From: Cotesia glomerata
Taxonomy: Eukaryota > Arthropoda > Insecta > Hymenoptera > Braconidae
Reading direction: 5' to 3'
NCBI RefSeq assembly: GCF_020080835.1
Contig: NC_058159.1
Span: forward strand, 11,470,001-11,534,000
Length of the DNA stretch: 64,000 nt
The translations under genes were made by a program, and so were the position numbers. Shown here piece after piece: positions 11,478 to 24,100 of the stretch; the stretch's first letter is position 1; the number at the start of each line of letters is the position of its first letter. The notes beneath the pieces are model-generated. The model worked only from the letters and a program-made list of their open reading frames with translations, made no database searches and was not told where the DNA came from.

Positions 11478-12829
11478 CTCGTTCCCAGCAATGTTTTTAT
11501 TGTAAATTATTTCAAGTCGATACATATTTATTTTTTGTTGAAAAAATTTCTCTTAGGAAATGGGACTTGGAAAATTTTTACGGTGTACGCGTTGGAAAGA
11601 GATACACACCAGAAAGCGTTCATCTGATTTTCCATGTTATTTGTTCTAGTTTCTGGTCGTTTCCAGGTGATCCATACCTACTTTCTTTTATTCGAAAAAA
11701 TTTCCTTACTGACAACTCTGACAACTTTGTCACTGTCTGGAGATAAAGGTGGGGTGTGCGATTCACACACTGATAGAAGTGAAACCTTCGATGGGGTCGA
11801 CAAAAGAATGAGATGAATATTTATAACAAAGGGTGAGATAATTACAAAGTTTAATTGTTCAAAATAATGTTACCCGATTAATTTTTAAAAGATATTTTTA
11901 TATTTTATTTAACATATGTTACATAATCTATTACTCAAGTTCCATATTTTCAGTTTCAACCGTGTTACAAAGAGGCTTATGATAACTAAAATACGATACA
12001 AATATTTTAGTTTTCAATTTGGACGATATATCTTTTGGAACACTGCATCTATTACCGTTTTTGATCTTGTAGTTGATTGAGGTGCGGTTGTTGCACGTTT
12101 TTTTAAAATAAAATGTTGGCCATCGAGAAACTCGATCAAAGGAAAGCGCTGTATTCTGATGCAAAATTTATGTTAAAATCCCGCCCTTAAAATCGTCGGA
12201 ATTTTATCATAATTCTTTTGAGAATTCGCGACATACCTCTTGGGGTATATTTGATCAAATTTTCATGTATAAATTCAATAACTGATTTTATTGATTGGTT
12301 GGGGAAAAGGATGTAAATTAAGCTACGATCAAAATTAAATCTCCTTGGTCATTTTCTGCTCTCACAGGGCACATATTTCTCCAACTTTCGAAAGCTGAAA
12401 TCGAATCAAATGATTCTAGCTGTTGTGCATTGGAGATCCATTTTATTATGGCGTAACAACACAGACTCCATCATTTACGTTGTGAATAAATTAACTACTC
12501 CGCCTGCCCTCGTACGTGGGGTCTTTGTAATTAACAACAAATATTAAAATTTGGAATGTCTCACAATATCTTCATTATTCATCCATGTCTCCGGTTAGCT
12601 AAAAATTTTGACGACTTAATAATTATATTGTCATGTTGCAGATCGGCACATGAGCTCGTAAGTTTTTGGACAGTTAAAGGTAAACAGCATTATCCTCTTT
12701 TCTTTTTATTTAAGAAATCATATAAAACATTTGTAATTGCCTCAAGTCGATTCAAGCTCAGCCTTCGGAAATTGCATGTTGTAGATCAATTGTAGATACC
12801 GACGCTCTTCTCGTCATGGTGTACTTTTT
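11478..12829. other. Unassigned region with short ORFs
   Basis: Short ORFs exist on the plus strand (11426-11746, 12556-12795) and minus strand (11931-12164), but none contains a motif I recognise. Two stretches near 11510-11555 and 11665-11710 resemble each other (a TCGAAAAAATTTC-type core), suggesting a decayed tandem duplication. Confidence 0.35.
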
Positions 12830-14945
12830 ACCGCTTATTGAAACGAGATATAAGCCGCTTATTGATGTAACCGGTGATACGTGACGTACAGGAGTTAAGC
12901 AACGTGTATTTATCATATTCATATACAATCTCACCAAAAAGTAGCTCCCTTGGGGACTTGTGAATCGTCATTGCACATGCAGAGACTAATGGGAAATGAT
13001 TACGTTTCTTTTACAATAACGGTTTTATTAGGTACTAGTGGTATAGATGATGTTCTGCGATCTATTGGTACTGCCAGTGGATGAAGATTATTTTTTGAAT
13101 TGATGCCGCTGCCTTTCTTCTCAATTTTTCTCTGATGTTTGGAGTTTCTGAAATTCTAGCCATAAACGACCCATCTCTCCTTTGTCATTATATTCAATGA
13201 AAATTAATTTTCCTGTCGCACCATTTGCTAATCCATCTGATACATCGATGTTAGTTGTTATCATGTATGGTTTGTTCAAAACCAATGTAATTTGATATGG
13301 CAAACCTCCTGTATCAATAGTTGACATTTTATGTAATTTTTGACGCATAGCAGTTTGTGGTTCAATATTGCTACATCCAATATATATATCAGTTGCCTCT
13401 GAATTCACTTTTTCTTCTATAGTATTCATAATTTTATTGTTGTATTCATCAACTGAATAATTACTAAACAACAATCGTCTGCCGTCTCGACAAAGTATCT
13501 CCGCTTCTTCTTCCGAGTCACTCCGTGACTCAATTAAATCTACCGCTTCCTGATCTAACAACTGTCCATTACCACTTTTGTTAATATTGTTGTAAAACTT
13601 TGATTAGCTTTGTCGCATAACTTCGTTTAGTTCGAAAATTTCAACCCTCGCCATAGTGTTGAACCTGCTATTTGTCGTTTTATTTGTTTGTAAATTGGGG
13701 TAGCACGAACTGGCGGTAGTTGACGTAGATCACCAATCAAAATTATATCTAATCCACCAAAATGGACTTCAAAATTACCGGTGATTTGCTTTAACCTTGA
13801 ATCTATTTGGGACAACAACTCGGCTCCAATCATACTAATTTCATCGATAATCAATACACGAACATATTTAAAAAGTGATCTATATTGTTGGGCTACTTCA
13901 ATTGATAAAGGAAGCAACTTTGAAAGACTTATCTTTAGTGCAGTGTGTACTGTTGTCCCATTGATAGCCACAGCAGCTTTTACCAGTAGAAGCACAAGCG
14001 ATATAAGCATTACAAAACCCATCACTTTCAGAATATCGATTATAAATTTCCATTAATACTTTAACAACAAATGTTTTACCAACATCCAGCTGGTCCTGTA
14101 AAAATATTTGCAGCGGAGGAGGATCTTCCAACTGAAGATTGTAAATGACGTGCATCAAAAGTTCCTTTGTTTTTGGTTTGCCATTTTCATCAGCTCATAA
14201 TATTGGTCGTTAGGCATTAAATTTTCTTTCCGCTTTCTTGGCAATGGCCACCAAGTTTATTTAGGGTTGCGACGTAAATCACTGTTTACATCCGAATTCG
14301 ATTGTCATATAGCGTTTGAATGGATTTCACCTTCTGGAAATCTAGTGGCAATATCATGAATCTCATCGTCATCGTTCAGTTTCCTTCTTCATTTTCGCGA
14401 TATAGTTTTCGGTATAGCTCTTTAGTTGAGCAATGTCTAAGTTAGATCTAAAACTCTTTGCGTCGCTCCAGAATTTGATTTTCATTTTCGTCGTAAATCC
14501 TAATAAATTTCATCTCTTCAAGAATCTCGAATTCTTCATTCCGAAATGGGATATGCAAAGTCACCATTTCTCTTTTATACTCATTTATATCTGAGGCTAT
14601 GTCATAATTCCTATAACGAATGATGCGTTGTTGCTTTCGACGAATATAATCACCTTGCGAATTTTTAGTAAAATTAGCAACGAATTGTGCAAGTGATAAT
14701 TCTTCCATTTCTTGTGGCCGCTTCTCGTATTTATCAAACCAGTTTTCCTTCCAAATACTTGTTGAATCTTCATCGATATTTAATTCATCTAATTTTTTGT
14801 GTTCGGCTAACACGCTGTCGGTAAATAGGGCAAACGGTGGGAATATAAACTATGGAGACTGAAATTCTAGACATAGGTTCACGAAGAAGGTACCACGTTG
14901 CTTTCCTGGCCGCCAATTCAAACTTGGTGTTGAGCATTATTAACA
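12830..14945 (-). pseudogene. Helitron-type PIF1 helicase, decayed
   Basis: Broken minus-strand frames line up with the middle and helicase parts of a Helitron replicase. In 5'-3' order they are: LAARKATWYLLREPMSRIS (about 14910-14860); the YDIASDINEYKREM segment in the 14813-14448 frame; a damaged Walker A (DVGKTFVVK, about 14080); Walker B LIIDEISMIG with LIGDLRQLPP (14025-13627 frame); the GLANGATG segment (13561-13121 frame); and a frame-shifted motif VI remnant (IDRRTSS and CAMTIHKS-like pieces, 13085-12880). At least four frame changes or stops separate these parts. No HUH Rep domain is seen, and the 5' side runs into the N gap. It differs in sequence from the Helitron at 43.7-48.4 kb. 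Confidence 0.85.
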
Positions 14946-15045
14946 NNNNNNNNNNNNNNNNNNNNNNNNNNNNNNNNNNNNNNNNNNNNNNNNNNNNNNN
15001 NNNNNNNNNNNNNNNNNNNNNNNNNNNNNNNNNNNNNNNNNNNNN
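14946..15045. other. Assembly gap (100 N)
   Basis: A run of exactly 100 N marks a scaffold join of unknown true size. It truncates the helicase pseudogene, so sequence on the two sides may not be adjacent in the genome. Confidence 0.99.
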
Positions 15046-16140
15046 ATTGATAATAGAAATAGCATTAACTAAAAGTGTTAAACTTATTTTTCCAGGCGTG
15101 ATTCTACAGCCACCAGAATACTATTATGCAATGGAAGTTTTTCATGAAATTGATGTAGTGTTTGAATAGTAGAGAATCGTATGAAAATCTAACTATTGCA
15201 TTGGTCCTCATGACGAAACTTTTGAAAAATTTGGATATATTTTGACTCAGCTCGTCAACTAATTTAGAAAATAATACATATGTCTTAAAAGTTTATATAA
15301 GTATGTATATATATGTTTAAATAAAAATTACATTCTCCTATCTTTTTATTAAATTCGCTGTTGCATTGGTTATTTTTTTCGAAATTATTGAAACTTTTAA
15401 TTGATTAAGTGTGTTCTCTATGCTACTATCGAATGGTCCTGTGACTTTCAAATATTGTGTTCTCACATGAAAATTAAATTAGCCGACATTTAATAATTTT
15501 TAAATTTTTGTAACAAATAAATTATGGCAAAAAAAATTAGAAAAAAAAATTGACATCTAGACATTTAAAAAAATTAAAAATGCAATTTTTTAAAATAATT
15601 TTTTGTAACAAATTTGTTTGTTAAAAAAAATTTTTTTAATTGTCAAGTGACTGCTAACTTTAATGTAATTGTTCTCACAACTCAAAGAGGATTTAAGTTT
15701 GCTCATCAATATCATTCTAACTTGAATTTTTGTCAAATAAAATTTTTGACGTTTGTACAGATGACAGTGTGATTTTATAGACGAAAATTTCCAGGTATAG
15801 TATCATAAGAATCTATAATATCGATTGAATTTGACTTGTTTTGCAGTCGGTAATGCGGCTGAATTTTTTTAAACGTATGACGTTAGGGAAACATCACGTT
15901 TAGAACCTTGAACGATTTACAAACGGCACACTTGTGATGCTATCGCTTTTAGAAGCTTTACATTTTTGAAGTATAACGTTTCTTAACATGAACGTTCTTT
16001 AGACATCACATTTCTAGCATATACATTTTAAGATTAAGTAACGTTTATGAAAACTAATTTTCGGCAAGTGTCACATTTCTTACATGTGATTATCTCGATA
16101 TCAGACGTTTGGGATATTGCACCTTGCTAAAAACATTACG
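15046..16140. other. Unassigned AT-rich DNA, ACGTTT-rich tract
   Basis: Just after the gap a TTTTTCCAG acceptor-like string at about 15085-15094 is followed by an open frame to a stop near 15168 (GVILQPPEYYYAMEV...). It could be a last exon, but nothing supports this further. From about 15875 to 16140 the motif (A)ACGTTT or CACGTTTA recurs roughly every 20-30 bases, like a decayed satellite or foldback arm. Confidence 0.3.
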
Positions 16141-17800
16141 TTTTGTATAGTCTCTGTTAGGACTAAGTTGTGGCACCCCGTCCGTTGTTGTTGACACAAC
16201 AAAACAATATGAGACTGCTAGGATGCGCGCCAAGCGCTGAAGGCTACTGGCGCGAAAAAGCATTTGAATTTGAACTCTAAACGTTGTGTAGTTGACACGT
16301 ACTAACAGTACTACATGTAATTTATTATTTAATCATCGAGAACGAGACACTTAGAATAATTAAAATCAGGGAAAATCAGTAAAATTGTTAATTTAAATTA
16401 TTTAGGGAAAATATAGAAAATAGTTCACTTGTAAAATTTCGTCAAAAAAATTACACCAAAAATTTACTACAAAGACGCTAGACCTTGAGAGAGTCGGCCA
16501 TCTTATCCCGCGCTAAAACTCTGAGTAGAGGACACTCAAGGTCGAGACTAAAGTCTTAGTTCATTTATTGAAATAAAATGAAATCAAGTAAAATAAATTC
16601 TAAGTTTTTCAAGCAACACAAAAGAAAGTAAAATAAAGTAATTTAGAAAAAATCAATACTCAGATGCTCAGAGACAATTGTAATGATTTAGACGGAAATA
16701 GATTAAATAAAACAACTGATAAATTCTTAACTCGGAAAATAAAACACGTAAAAATAATTCATAATTCTGGCAAAATAATTCGGACTAAATTAAAATCAAT
16801 TTAGCAAAAGAATTAATAAATTCTGATAAAATAAATTAGATAAAATAAAGTAAATTAATTTAACGAAAATAATAATTTGTAAACACTCGGACGCAATGAA
16901 CACCTTGTCGGCAGATTATTAAGACCTCTGTCGTCAGATTTTAATCTATTAATTCAAGATACGAAGACCAGTTGTTATTAAATATTTATTGTTGTATTAT
17001 TAAGACCACGGCAATAAATTAGTTAAGGATTTTAAATTGGAATGAATGGAAAATGGATTTAGGGATTTAGTTAATCGGGTTTTTAATTGGGAAATAAAAT
17101 TTAATAATAAAACTTTGGAAAAATAAATTCATAAATTAATTAATAAATTTTGGGAAAATTAAATGTTTCGTGTATTTGGATAAATGAAATTACGTGTGTG
17201 CGTGTGATGATTATTATAGTGTCGCCTAAGGATTCATGGTATACTCCTCTGTTTCCTGGGCACACTTAAAGTGCGTTGTATAGACGCCCGGGTCAGGGGT
17301 ACAACAGCAGTAAGTTAAACTGCGGTATAGGCGCTCCATATGAGGGTATCGTCGGGAATAAGCACTGTGATGGAAACCGCGGTATAGATGCTCCATATAA
17401 GGGTACTGTCGGGAATAGCAACTATGATAGAAACCGCTCCGTAGGCGGGAATAAGGCACAATATTAAGTTTTGTTTACTTATTTTGTAAGGGGTTTTATG
17501 TTGTAAAAGGGTTGGTTAAATAAATTAGTTTTAAAAATAAATTTCTTTTAGTGATTTCTGTTTCCTTCCTAGCAATCTCTCACGACTCTATTTAATTACT
17601 CCATACTCTGATCCAGTTTCTGGATACTGTGAATAAAAATCCAGTAGCGTCTTAAAGAAATATTAGAGGTGACCAAGAAGAACGAACACCCGTTTCAGTG
17701 TCTTCCCACGCGTTCATCAGAACCAATAATTGATGAAAAAGCGAATAACTTTAACGTAAAATATTTAGAATTAAGTTAGTTGTCATGGTTAAGGCATAGC
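16141..17800. repeat. Possible degenerate LTR-like block
   Basis: It opens with a GC-richer stretch (TGTGGCACCCCGTCCG, about 16170), passes through purine/AT-rich DNA (16560-17160), and ends in another GC-richer block (17220-17460) with a twice-repeated GCTCCATATRAGGGTA motif. AATAAA occurs near 17630. The composition resembles the 36.66-37.79 kb block and suggests an LTR or solo-LTR remnant. No terminal repeats were confirmed and there is no coding sequence. Confidence 0.25.
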
Positions 17801-18016
17801 GTCAGAAAATTATGAAATTTTTTTTATTGAAAGATAAATATATTAATAATTTACCACCAAAATTTCCAATCAATTCACCACACTGTTTTTGACTAATTAA
17901 TTTTCGAAATTGCATCTTTTACACGTAGAGGTATAGAGAGATGGTAAAGTTAGTATGAAATCTATTTACATCACTCGAGTGATACGGAAGATTTCATTTA
18001 AGCCCTTAGATATGGG

Positions 18017-18070
18017 ATTAGCGGAAAGTTGTAGGGATGGCCTTTAGGGTCAACCGTTTTCCAGATTTTT
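18017..18070 (+). repeat. Right-end fragment of the AACTTCCCGC repeat
   Basis: GATTAGCGGAAAGTTGTAG followed by the GATGGCCTTTAGGGTCAACC block matches the 3' end of the dispersed repeat family. The rest of the element is missing. Confidence 0.65.
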
Positions 18071-18779
18071 CAATTCTAAGATCAGATTCTATGAAAATGC
18101 ACCCAGTTCATTAACAATCGTGTTTAATAGATTTTCTTCTTATATTTATAACTGTAATTTTCCCGGTTTTTTTCGTTTTTTAAGACTTTTTTTTTAATTT
18201 TAAAACGTTAAAGGAACAAGAGTCCAGATTCAAATTCAGTGAAAAAAAAAGATGAAAAAAATTTTTTTTCATCTCGATAATTTCAATTTTTCATGATTTA
18301 TTGCAATTTTTTGGGTTTTTTGCTATTTTTTCAAATTTTGACGGCTCAGCGAGCTAATTAACGTTCAGATTCGGATTCACCGCGTCAAAATACATAAAGA
18401 TAAGTCGGTCCGGTCAAAAGTACTGACAACTTTTTTTTTTGTGGGCCAGTGTAGTTAAAATAACATCTCAAAAATATGCCTGTAAATTTTTAGAATGTAA
18501 TCATCATTATTTATCGATTAAAAATTCATTTAAGTGCTCCGCCTTAACTTGGCACTTGAGCGCTTTGAGGGAGGCGATACATGTCAAATTTTTTAAAATT
18601 AAAATATTTATTTGCATCGATAGTTTGTATAACCTAATGTCCTAAAAATATGCCTGTGAATTTCTAGACATAAATTCGCGGTATTTTGTGTTACAATTCG
18701 TTAAAATCCTTAGCGCTTATGGTATTGCAACAATCGGCTCTGAATCTAAACGCATTTTTCTTGAAACTACTTTGTTTAT

Positions 18780-18957
18780 AAAAAGCATAGTAAAGCTATC
18801 TCTTTGAGCTTGGAGAGCTCAAAATAACACAGAAATTTTATTTTTAAGCTTGAAGAGCTCAAAAACATCATTAGTGCAATTTTCAGCGTCTAGGTATGGA
18901 ATTAGCGGGAAGTTACAGGGATGGCCTTCAGGGTCAACCGTTTTCCTAATTTTTTTG
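18780..18957 (+). repeat. Right-end fragment of the AACTTCCCGC repeat
   Basis: GAGCTT/GAGCTC repeats (18800-18865), then ATTAGCGGGAAGTTACAG and GGGTCAACCGTTTTCC. The complete copy at 25395-26716 has the same order of GAGCTC repeats next to its right end. Confidence 0.65.
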
Positions 18958-19797
18958 ATTTTTATAAGACTTGAGGTGAGCATTCATCTAAAACTGAATT
19001 TTAAATAGTAAAGTAATAACATAGTTACTCGCAGAAGAAATTAAAGCTATGATAGGAAAATCGAGCTTAGAAATATATATTTGAAAAGGTTTAAAACACC
19101 AGACAAGAAAAACTGAGCAAATGAGAACGTGTAATAAAAAGAAATATAAAGAAAAATATGAGTGAAAAAGATGTTGAGCGTAAGGTTTGATGTAGATAAA
19201 AAGAAATGTACTCCCACTTCAGTCAAAACACACGCAAATCTGTCGTGGGAAAAAAGAAGTCTCTTGTGGCAAAAGAGATGAGAGTTATTTTGTGTAAATA
19301 TGTGTGAGCACTTTCATTCTAAAACCATTCATATACATGACGTCTCTCCGTATATTGTATGTATTCATCTTTTACTATTCATAAAGCCCGTAACGCAGGA
19401 TATGCACTTTCTGCTGCCTTAATGCATATAGGTGTCTGTGTATTTTAAAAGCATGAAAATTTTTAATATATATTTCGTGTACTTCATTGCAAGTCTCATT
19501 TGCGAAAATAACTCGACAGTTTTACTATCGATAAGCGGCTATGACGCAATAAATGTACACTAAATTGTACTAACTTTTTACATAACATGATAAAATAGAA
19601 AATATTAATTATCATGTTCCATGAAAAAATTTTCTGATATTGTATGTAATAATATGGCCATATATGCCCATATATCATTTTATGATCAAATATAGAGATG
19701 AAAATCAACGAAAAGCGTCTTCTTATTCGAGAATTATCAAATGTTGTCACATAATAAAAATAATTTTCTAAATTCTTCTGAGGAGCTTTATTTGACA
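18958..19797. other. Unassigned AT-rich DNA
   Basis: I see no recognisable gene or clear repeat. The minus-strand ORF at 19496-19798 has no identifiable features. Confidence 0.3.
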
Positions 19798-20060
19798 TTG
19801 TTCTTGAAGCTATACTTCTTTTGGCGCGTTAGGCAAAAATGATGAGCGTAAATTTTTACGATGCGCGTGCACACCGTCACGAAAAACCGACACCCTGAAG
19901 TTAGCGGGTAGGTGTCGTTTACGCATATCCCGATGATACATATGTGTCGGTTACCCAAGTCCCGATGATACATATCCCAATTTTTCAAATTTCGATCACA
20001 CATATACCCAATGATACATATGTGCAATGATACATATCCCGATGATACATATAAAACAAA
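19798..20060. repeat. GATACATATCCC repeat block, copy 1
   Basis: A unique block (TATACTTCTTTTGGCGCGTT ... ACCGACACCCTGAAG) is followed by several spaced GATGATACATATCCC units. The same two blocks recur at 35815-36095, with the GATACATATCCC part inverted relative to the first block. It is a foldback-type or recombined repeat. Confidence 0.6.
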
Positions 20061-20199
20061 AAAATCGCTTATAAAAAAAAAATAGGTGGCGTCTTATTTT
20101 TTACCGGGAATCGCCACAATGAAAATAACATTTAAAGTCCAGCTGATAAACCATCGGCGGGTTGACAAATTAGGCTACGCTCGACAACAAATACTAGTT

Positions 20200-20440
20200 T
20201 TTAGTCTCCATCGTCTCCATAGTTTAGATTATGGAGAGTAAAAGTATTAGTATTTCAAAAGTACTAATCCGTCCATGATGGAGTTTATAATTATGCAAAT
20301 AGAGATCATAATATGGAGTGCATAGTCTCTACTATGGAGGGTAGAGGTCTCTATCCTCTATAGTCTCTACGTCCCCAGTCTCCAATCGCTGTATCATAGA
20401 GCACAAAAATAACCTATTCTCCATCGGTGTCTGTTCTTGT
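20200..20440. repeat. TCTCCAT / ATGGAGA cluster
   Basis: GTCTCCAT-like words and their complement ATGGAGA occur about a dozen times within 240 bases in both orientations, giving strong potential for local hairpins. This suggests the core of a small foldback repeat. No ORF is present. Confidence 0.4.
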
Positions 20441-21168
20441 ATACTTGGTTTGATAAATAAATTAAATAAAAGTAAATCATAACTTTTACATTAATTTATA
20501 AATAATAAATAATTAAATAATAAAATAATAATTTATTTAATATTTTATTTCAAAATTCATGTAAGTATTAAAATATTTATTTTTATTATAAATAAATTAT
20601 TTGACTTTTAATATTTATTAAATATTTTTTTTTAGTGAATTTATTAATCAAATAATTTATGAGAGAAGAAATTAACAAGTAAATTCCACATGTTGAAATT
20701 GTAAAACAATATTAATACATTTGTTTAAAAGTAACTATTTATAACTTATTTATTTGTTAAATGAAATCTAAAAATACTCAAGTGTCTGGTGATTTCAGCG
20801 TCATTTATATTTAAGTAACTCATAGCCTGTAAGTATTGTAACTATTAATAATTATATTTTATATCAATAATTATTTCATAAATTTCATTTTTTATTGACT
20901 TATATTAAATTTTTCAGGTCTCCGTTGAAAAGGTGGCAGTGACATTAACGAATGGCTTATTTGAATGAAAAAAAAAAATGTCATTGGTCAAACCTTATAA
21001 TAAAAATGAACCAAAGAATGAAAATAAACTATTGTTGTAAGTATTTACGAAATCTAAAATGAATTTTTAAAATTACCATAGAAAATGCAAAAGATGATAA
21101 TTTTTTAAAGTTATAATTTATTACAATATTTTCATATCACAAGGTTTTTTTTACTCACGTTGAAGAAA
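20441..21168. other. AT-rich DNA 3' of the MULE-derived gene
   Basis: This 0.7-kb stretch would include the 3' UTR of the minus-strand gene ending at 21169. Nothing else is recognisable. Confidence 0.35.
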
Positions 21169-24100
21169 TTAGTTTTGGCCGTTGGTGTTTTTTTTTTGAC
21201 CAATTTTTTTTTTATCTTTTTTTTCTGGAAGCCAATTTTTAATTTTATTTTGATTAGTAAATTTCCTTGAAAGTATTGAAATGTATTGTAAATTTCTACC
21301 TTGTATCGTTGCTATATTTGCTAATTTTTTTCTAGTATCCGTAACACTGATTGTTTTTTGATTTAGCTGGCTGGAAGATTCGGACAATTGGAGTGTTGTT
21401 TTTGTCGTAATTGGTATGTTGTTTTTAATACTTTCTAGTAAAAAATATTGAGTTTCTATCGCCAAAGAATTAATGGGCACAAGAAATGGCGGTTCATCTG
21501 AATCTTTTTTTTTCAGTATCACGTACTTTTGAGTTTCTTCTTGAACATTTTGTAATTTATTTTTTTTTGTTTGTAAATCAAAATTAATATCATTATTTAC
21601 TTTAATCAACTCTCGTTTTCTTTTTAGTGTTGATGTTTTATAAGTTATTGTTGTCGTTGTAGGTGTTATTGTTGTTGGTGTCGGTAGCTCTGTAGGTGCT
21701 GATTCTTTAATTGTTGTAGTTTTTTCTGATATTGATGTCGCTTTTGATGCTTCATTAATTGTAGTGAATCTCTCAGGCGTTTTTGCTGTTACTTCAAGTA
21801 ATGATTCAACTTTATCTTCTATTGGTAGAGTTATTTCTTCTTTGGTAACTTCATTTTCTAATGCTGAGTCATTAATTGTTGTGAATCTCTCAGGCGTTTT
21901 TGTTTTTACTTCAAGTAATGATTCAACTTTACCTTCTAATGGTTGAGTTATTTCTTCTTTGATAACTTCATTTCCTAATACTGATTCATTAATTGTTGTG
22001 AATCTCTCAGGCGTTTTTGCTGTTACTTCAAGTAATGATTCAACTTTACTTTCTAATCGTTGAGTTATTTCTTCTTCGATAACTTCATTTTCTAATACTG
22101 ATGGTGTAATTCTCCAATATTTACAGAGCCAATCTTTGAAATTTATTATGCCAGTTACAATATCTTCATGAAGGTCATCATTTTGTGACGATTGTATCAA
22201 ATCTTCAATAATTTGATTGATAATTCTTTGATTATCGGCATCTTTGATGTTCAATTTTTGGCTCACAGACTATTAAACAATAAATTATTACTTTAAAATA
22301 AATGCTATATTTAATGAACAAATTACCTGTAGTGAGATATAAATGAATGTTAAAGTATTTGGCGCGGGATATTCAAGAATATTTAGAATGAACTCAAATA
22401 GTAATTTTCCAAAGACTTCAACTACGTCACTGTTAATTTTATTTACTAACTCGGCTATAAAACCAAGAAAGCCATGACATTTTCTTTGTAGTTCAAGGGA
22501 ATGAACAGAATCTTCAAGCCATTGTTCTGTAATATTATTAGCTGCTTCACGACATCTGTAGAATTTTAATTACATCATATTATATAAAAATTACAAGCAA
22601 TAAAAATTAACTAATTTTATGAACTGTACTGTTTTATTAAATCAGCTCTAAACGTGATTTGAGTTTTATTTAAACTGCTCGTGGTATCATAGTTGCAGAT
22701 CATTTTTACTCTAAAACTCCGATATTCAGAGTCAAGTATACTCTGTACAATGAAGCAATAATTAATTAATTGTTATTACATTTAAACAATATTATTTTAC
22801 TCATCCTACATTTCTATTTAAATGATATATTTATAATAATTTCTATTACCTCATTAATATTTATTGAAATTGTTTCAGAACTGACGTTTTGAAGTGTTGA
22901 AGTCTTTGGAGTGTTGTGCTCAGATGATGATGAAGCTGATGAAGCATTAAAAACTGTCAATTGTTTATTTGAGGTAATTTTACTACATTCTACCAATTTA
23001 TTTTTTACAGGTTTTTGAAATTTTGTTTCGTTAAGTTTTTTGGGCACATTATTATTTGTAGTTTTTTCTTTATTTTTTACTCTTAATTGTAACATAGGGT
23101 TACATGATTTAGGTAAAAGTAGTTCTTCTACTGCCTTCACAGATGTCTTTATTTCCTCTAAATATTTTTTTTTGTTTTCAGTGTTATTTTTTCTTTCTTC
23201 TTTATCAAATTGTGATGGATCACACTCTTCACTTTCAGTATCTGATGAGGCTTCGTCGTGACTAATGATAATTTTTACAGTCTGTAATAATTCATTAAAA
23301 CATCTCGGTATTGATTTTAAAAATTCTTCTACAGTGATTTTCTGATTTAACAGTTCATTTTGTAAATTTTTAACGTAATTTTTTCGGATAATTGTTCCTC
23401 GAGGAGTGTGCCGTTTTGTTTTCAGTTGTTCCAGTAATCGCTCGTAATTCAACTCTTCATTTTTCAAAATTTTTTCAATTCCATCTAAAATTATTTTTTT
23501 TTTTTGGATGGTGTAGTTAATATTGCAGACGCTAATAGTATTTTACTTTTGTATAAATATTTAGAAAGTAATTTTTACCTATAAGAGACCAAATTATTGG
23601 GTGACGTTCAACGATGACACTGTTGCAGTGACGGTGGAAGCTTTCTGGGCCATCGTTGGTATCAGTAAGGGCGTTAAATACACTAACTTGGTCTGGATTT
23701 GACAGCCAAGTATCCACAAAATAGTCAAAATAAATGATAATATTTTTATCTTTATTTTTTAATTTATCCATTTCGTTTTTTAAAATTTTTTTGGCATCAG
23801 GAAATAATTCTGGTGGCAAAAATGGAACATTCATCATCATCGATAGAAAATAATCCGGAGTTTTCAACTTCAGTTTTTGCCATTTCTTAATTATATTCTA
23901 CAATAAAAAAAAAAAATTTAAAAGTTTTTTCACATCATAACTCTGAAAATATACGTGCTTGATGTAAACGAAAATATGCAGGCAAATCTGTATTGAATAA
24001 GTCAAAGTTATTTTTAAGAAATCAAAATGAATTACGTGAACAAAATGGAAATAACATCCATGAATTTTGGCGTTTTTGAAATTTTCTTTTAATGATTTAA

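Noticed and set aside
11931..12164. 77-residue minus-strand ORF as a last exon
   Set aside because: It has a moderately gene-like composition (SVPKDISSKLKTKIFVSYF), but no acceptor, partner exon or family match could be identified.
14852..15169. Plus-strand ORF across the N gap
   Set aside because: Its length depends on translating unknown bases, and its left half is antisense to the helicase relic.
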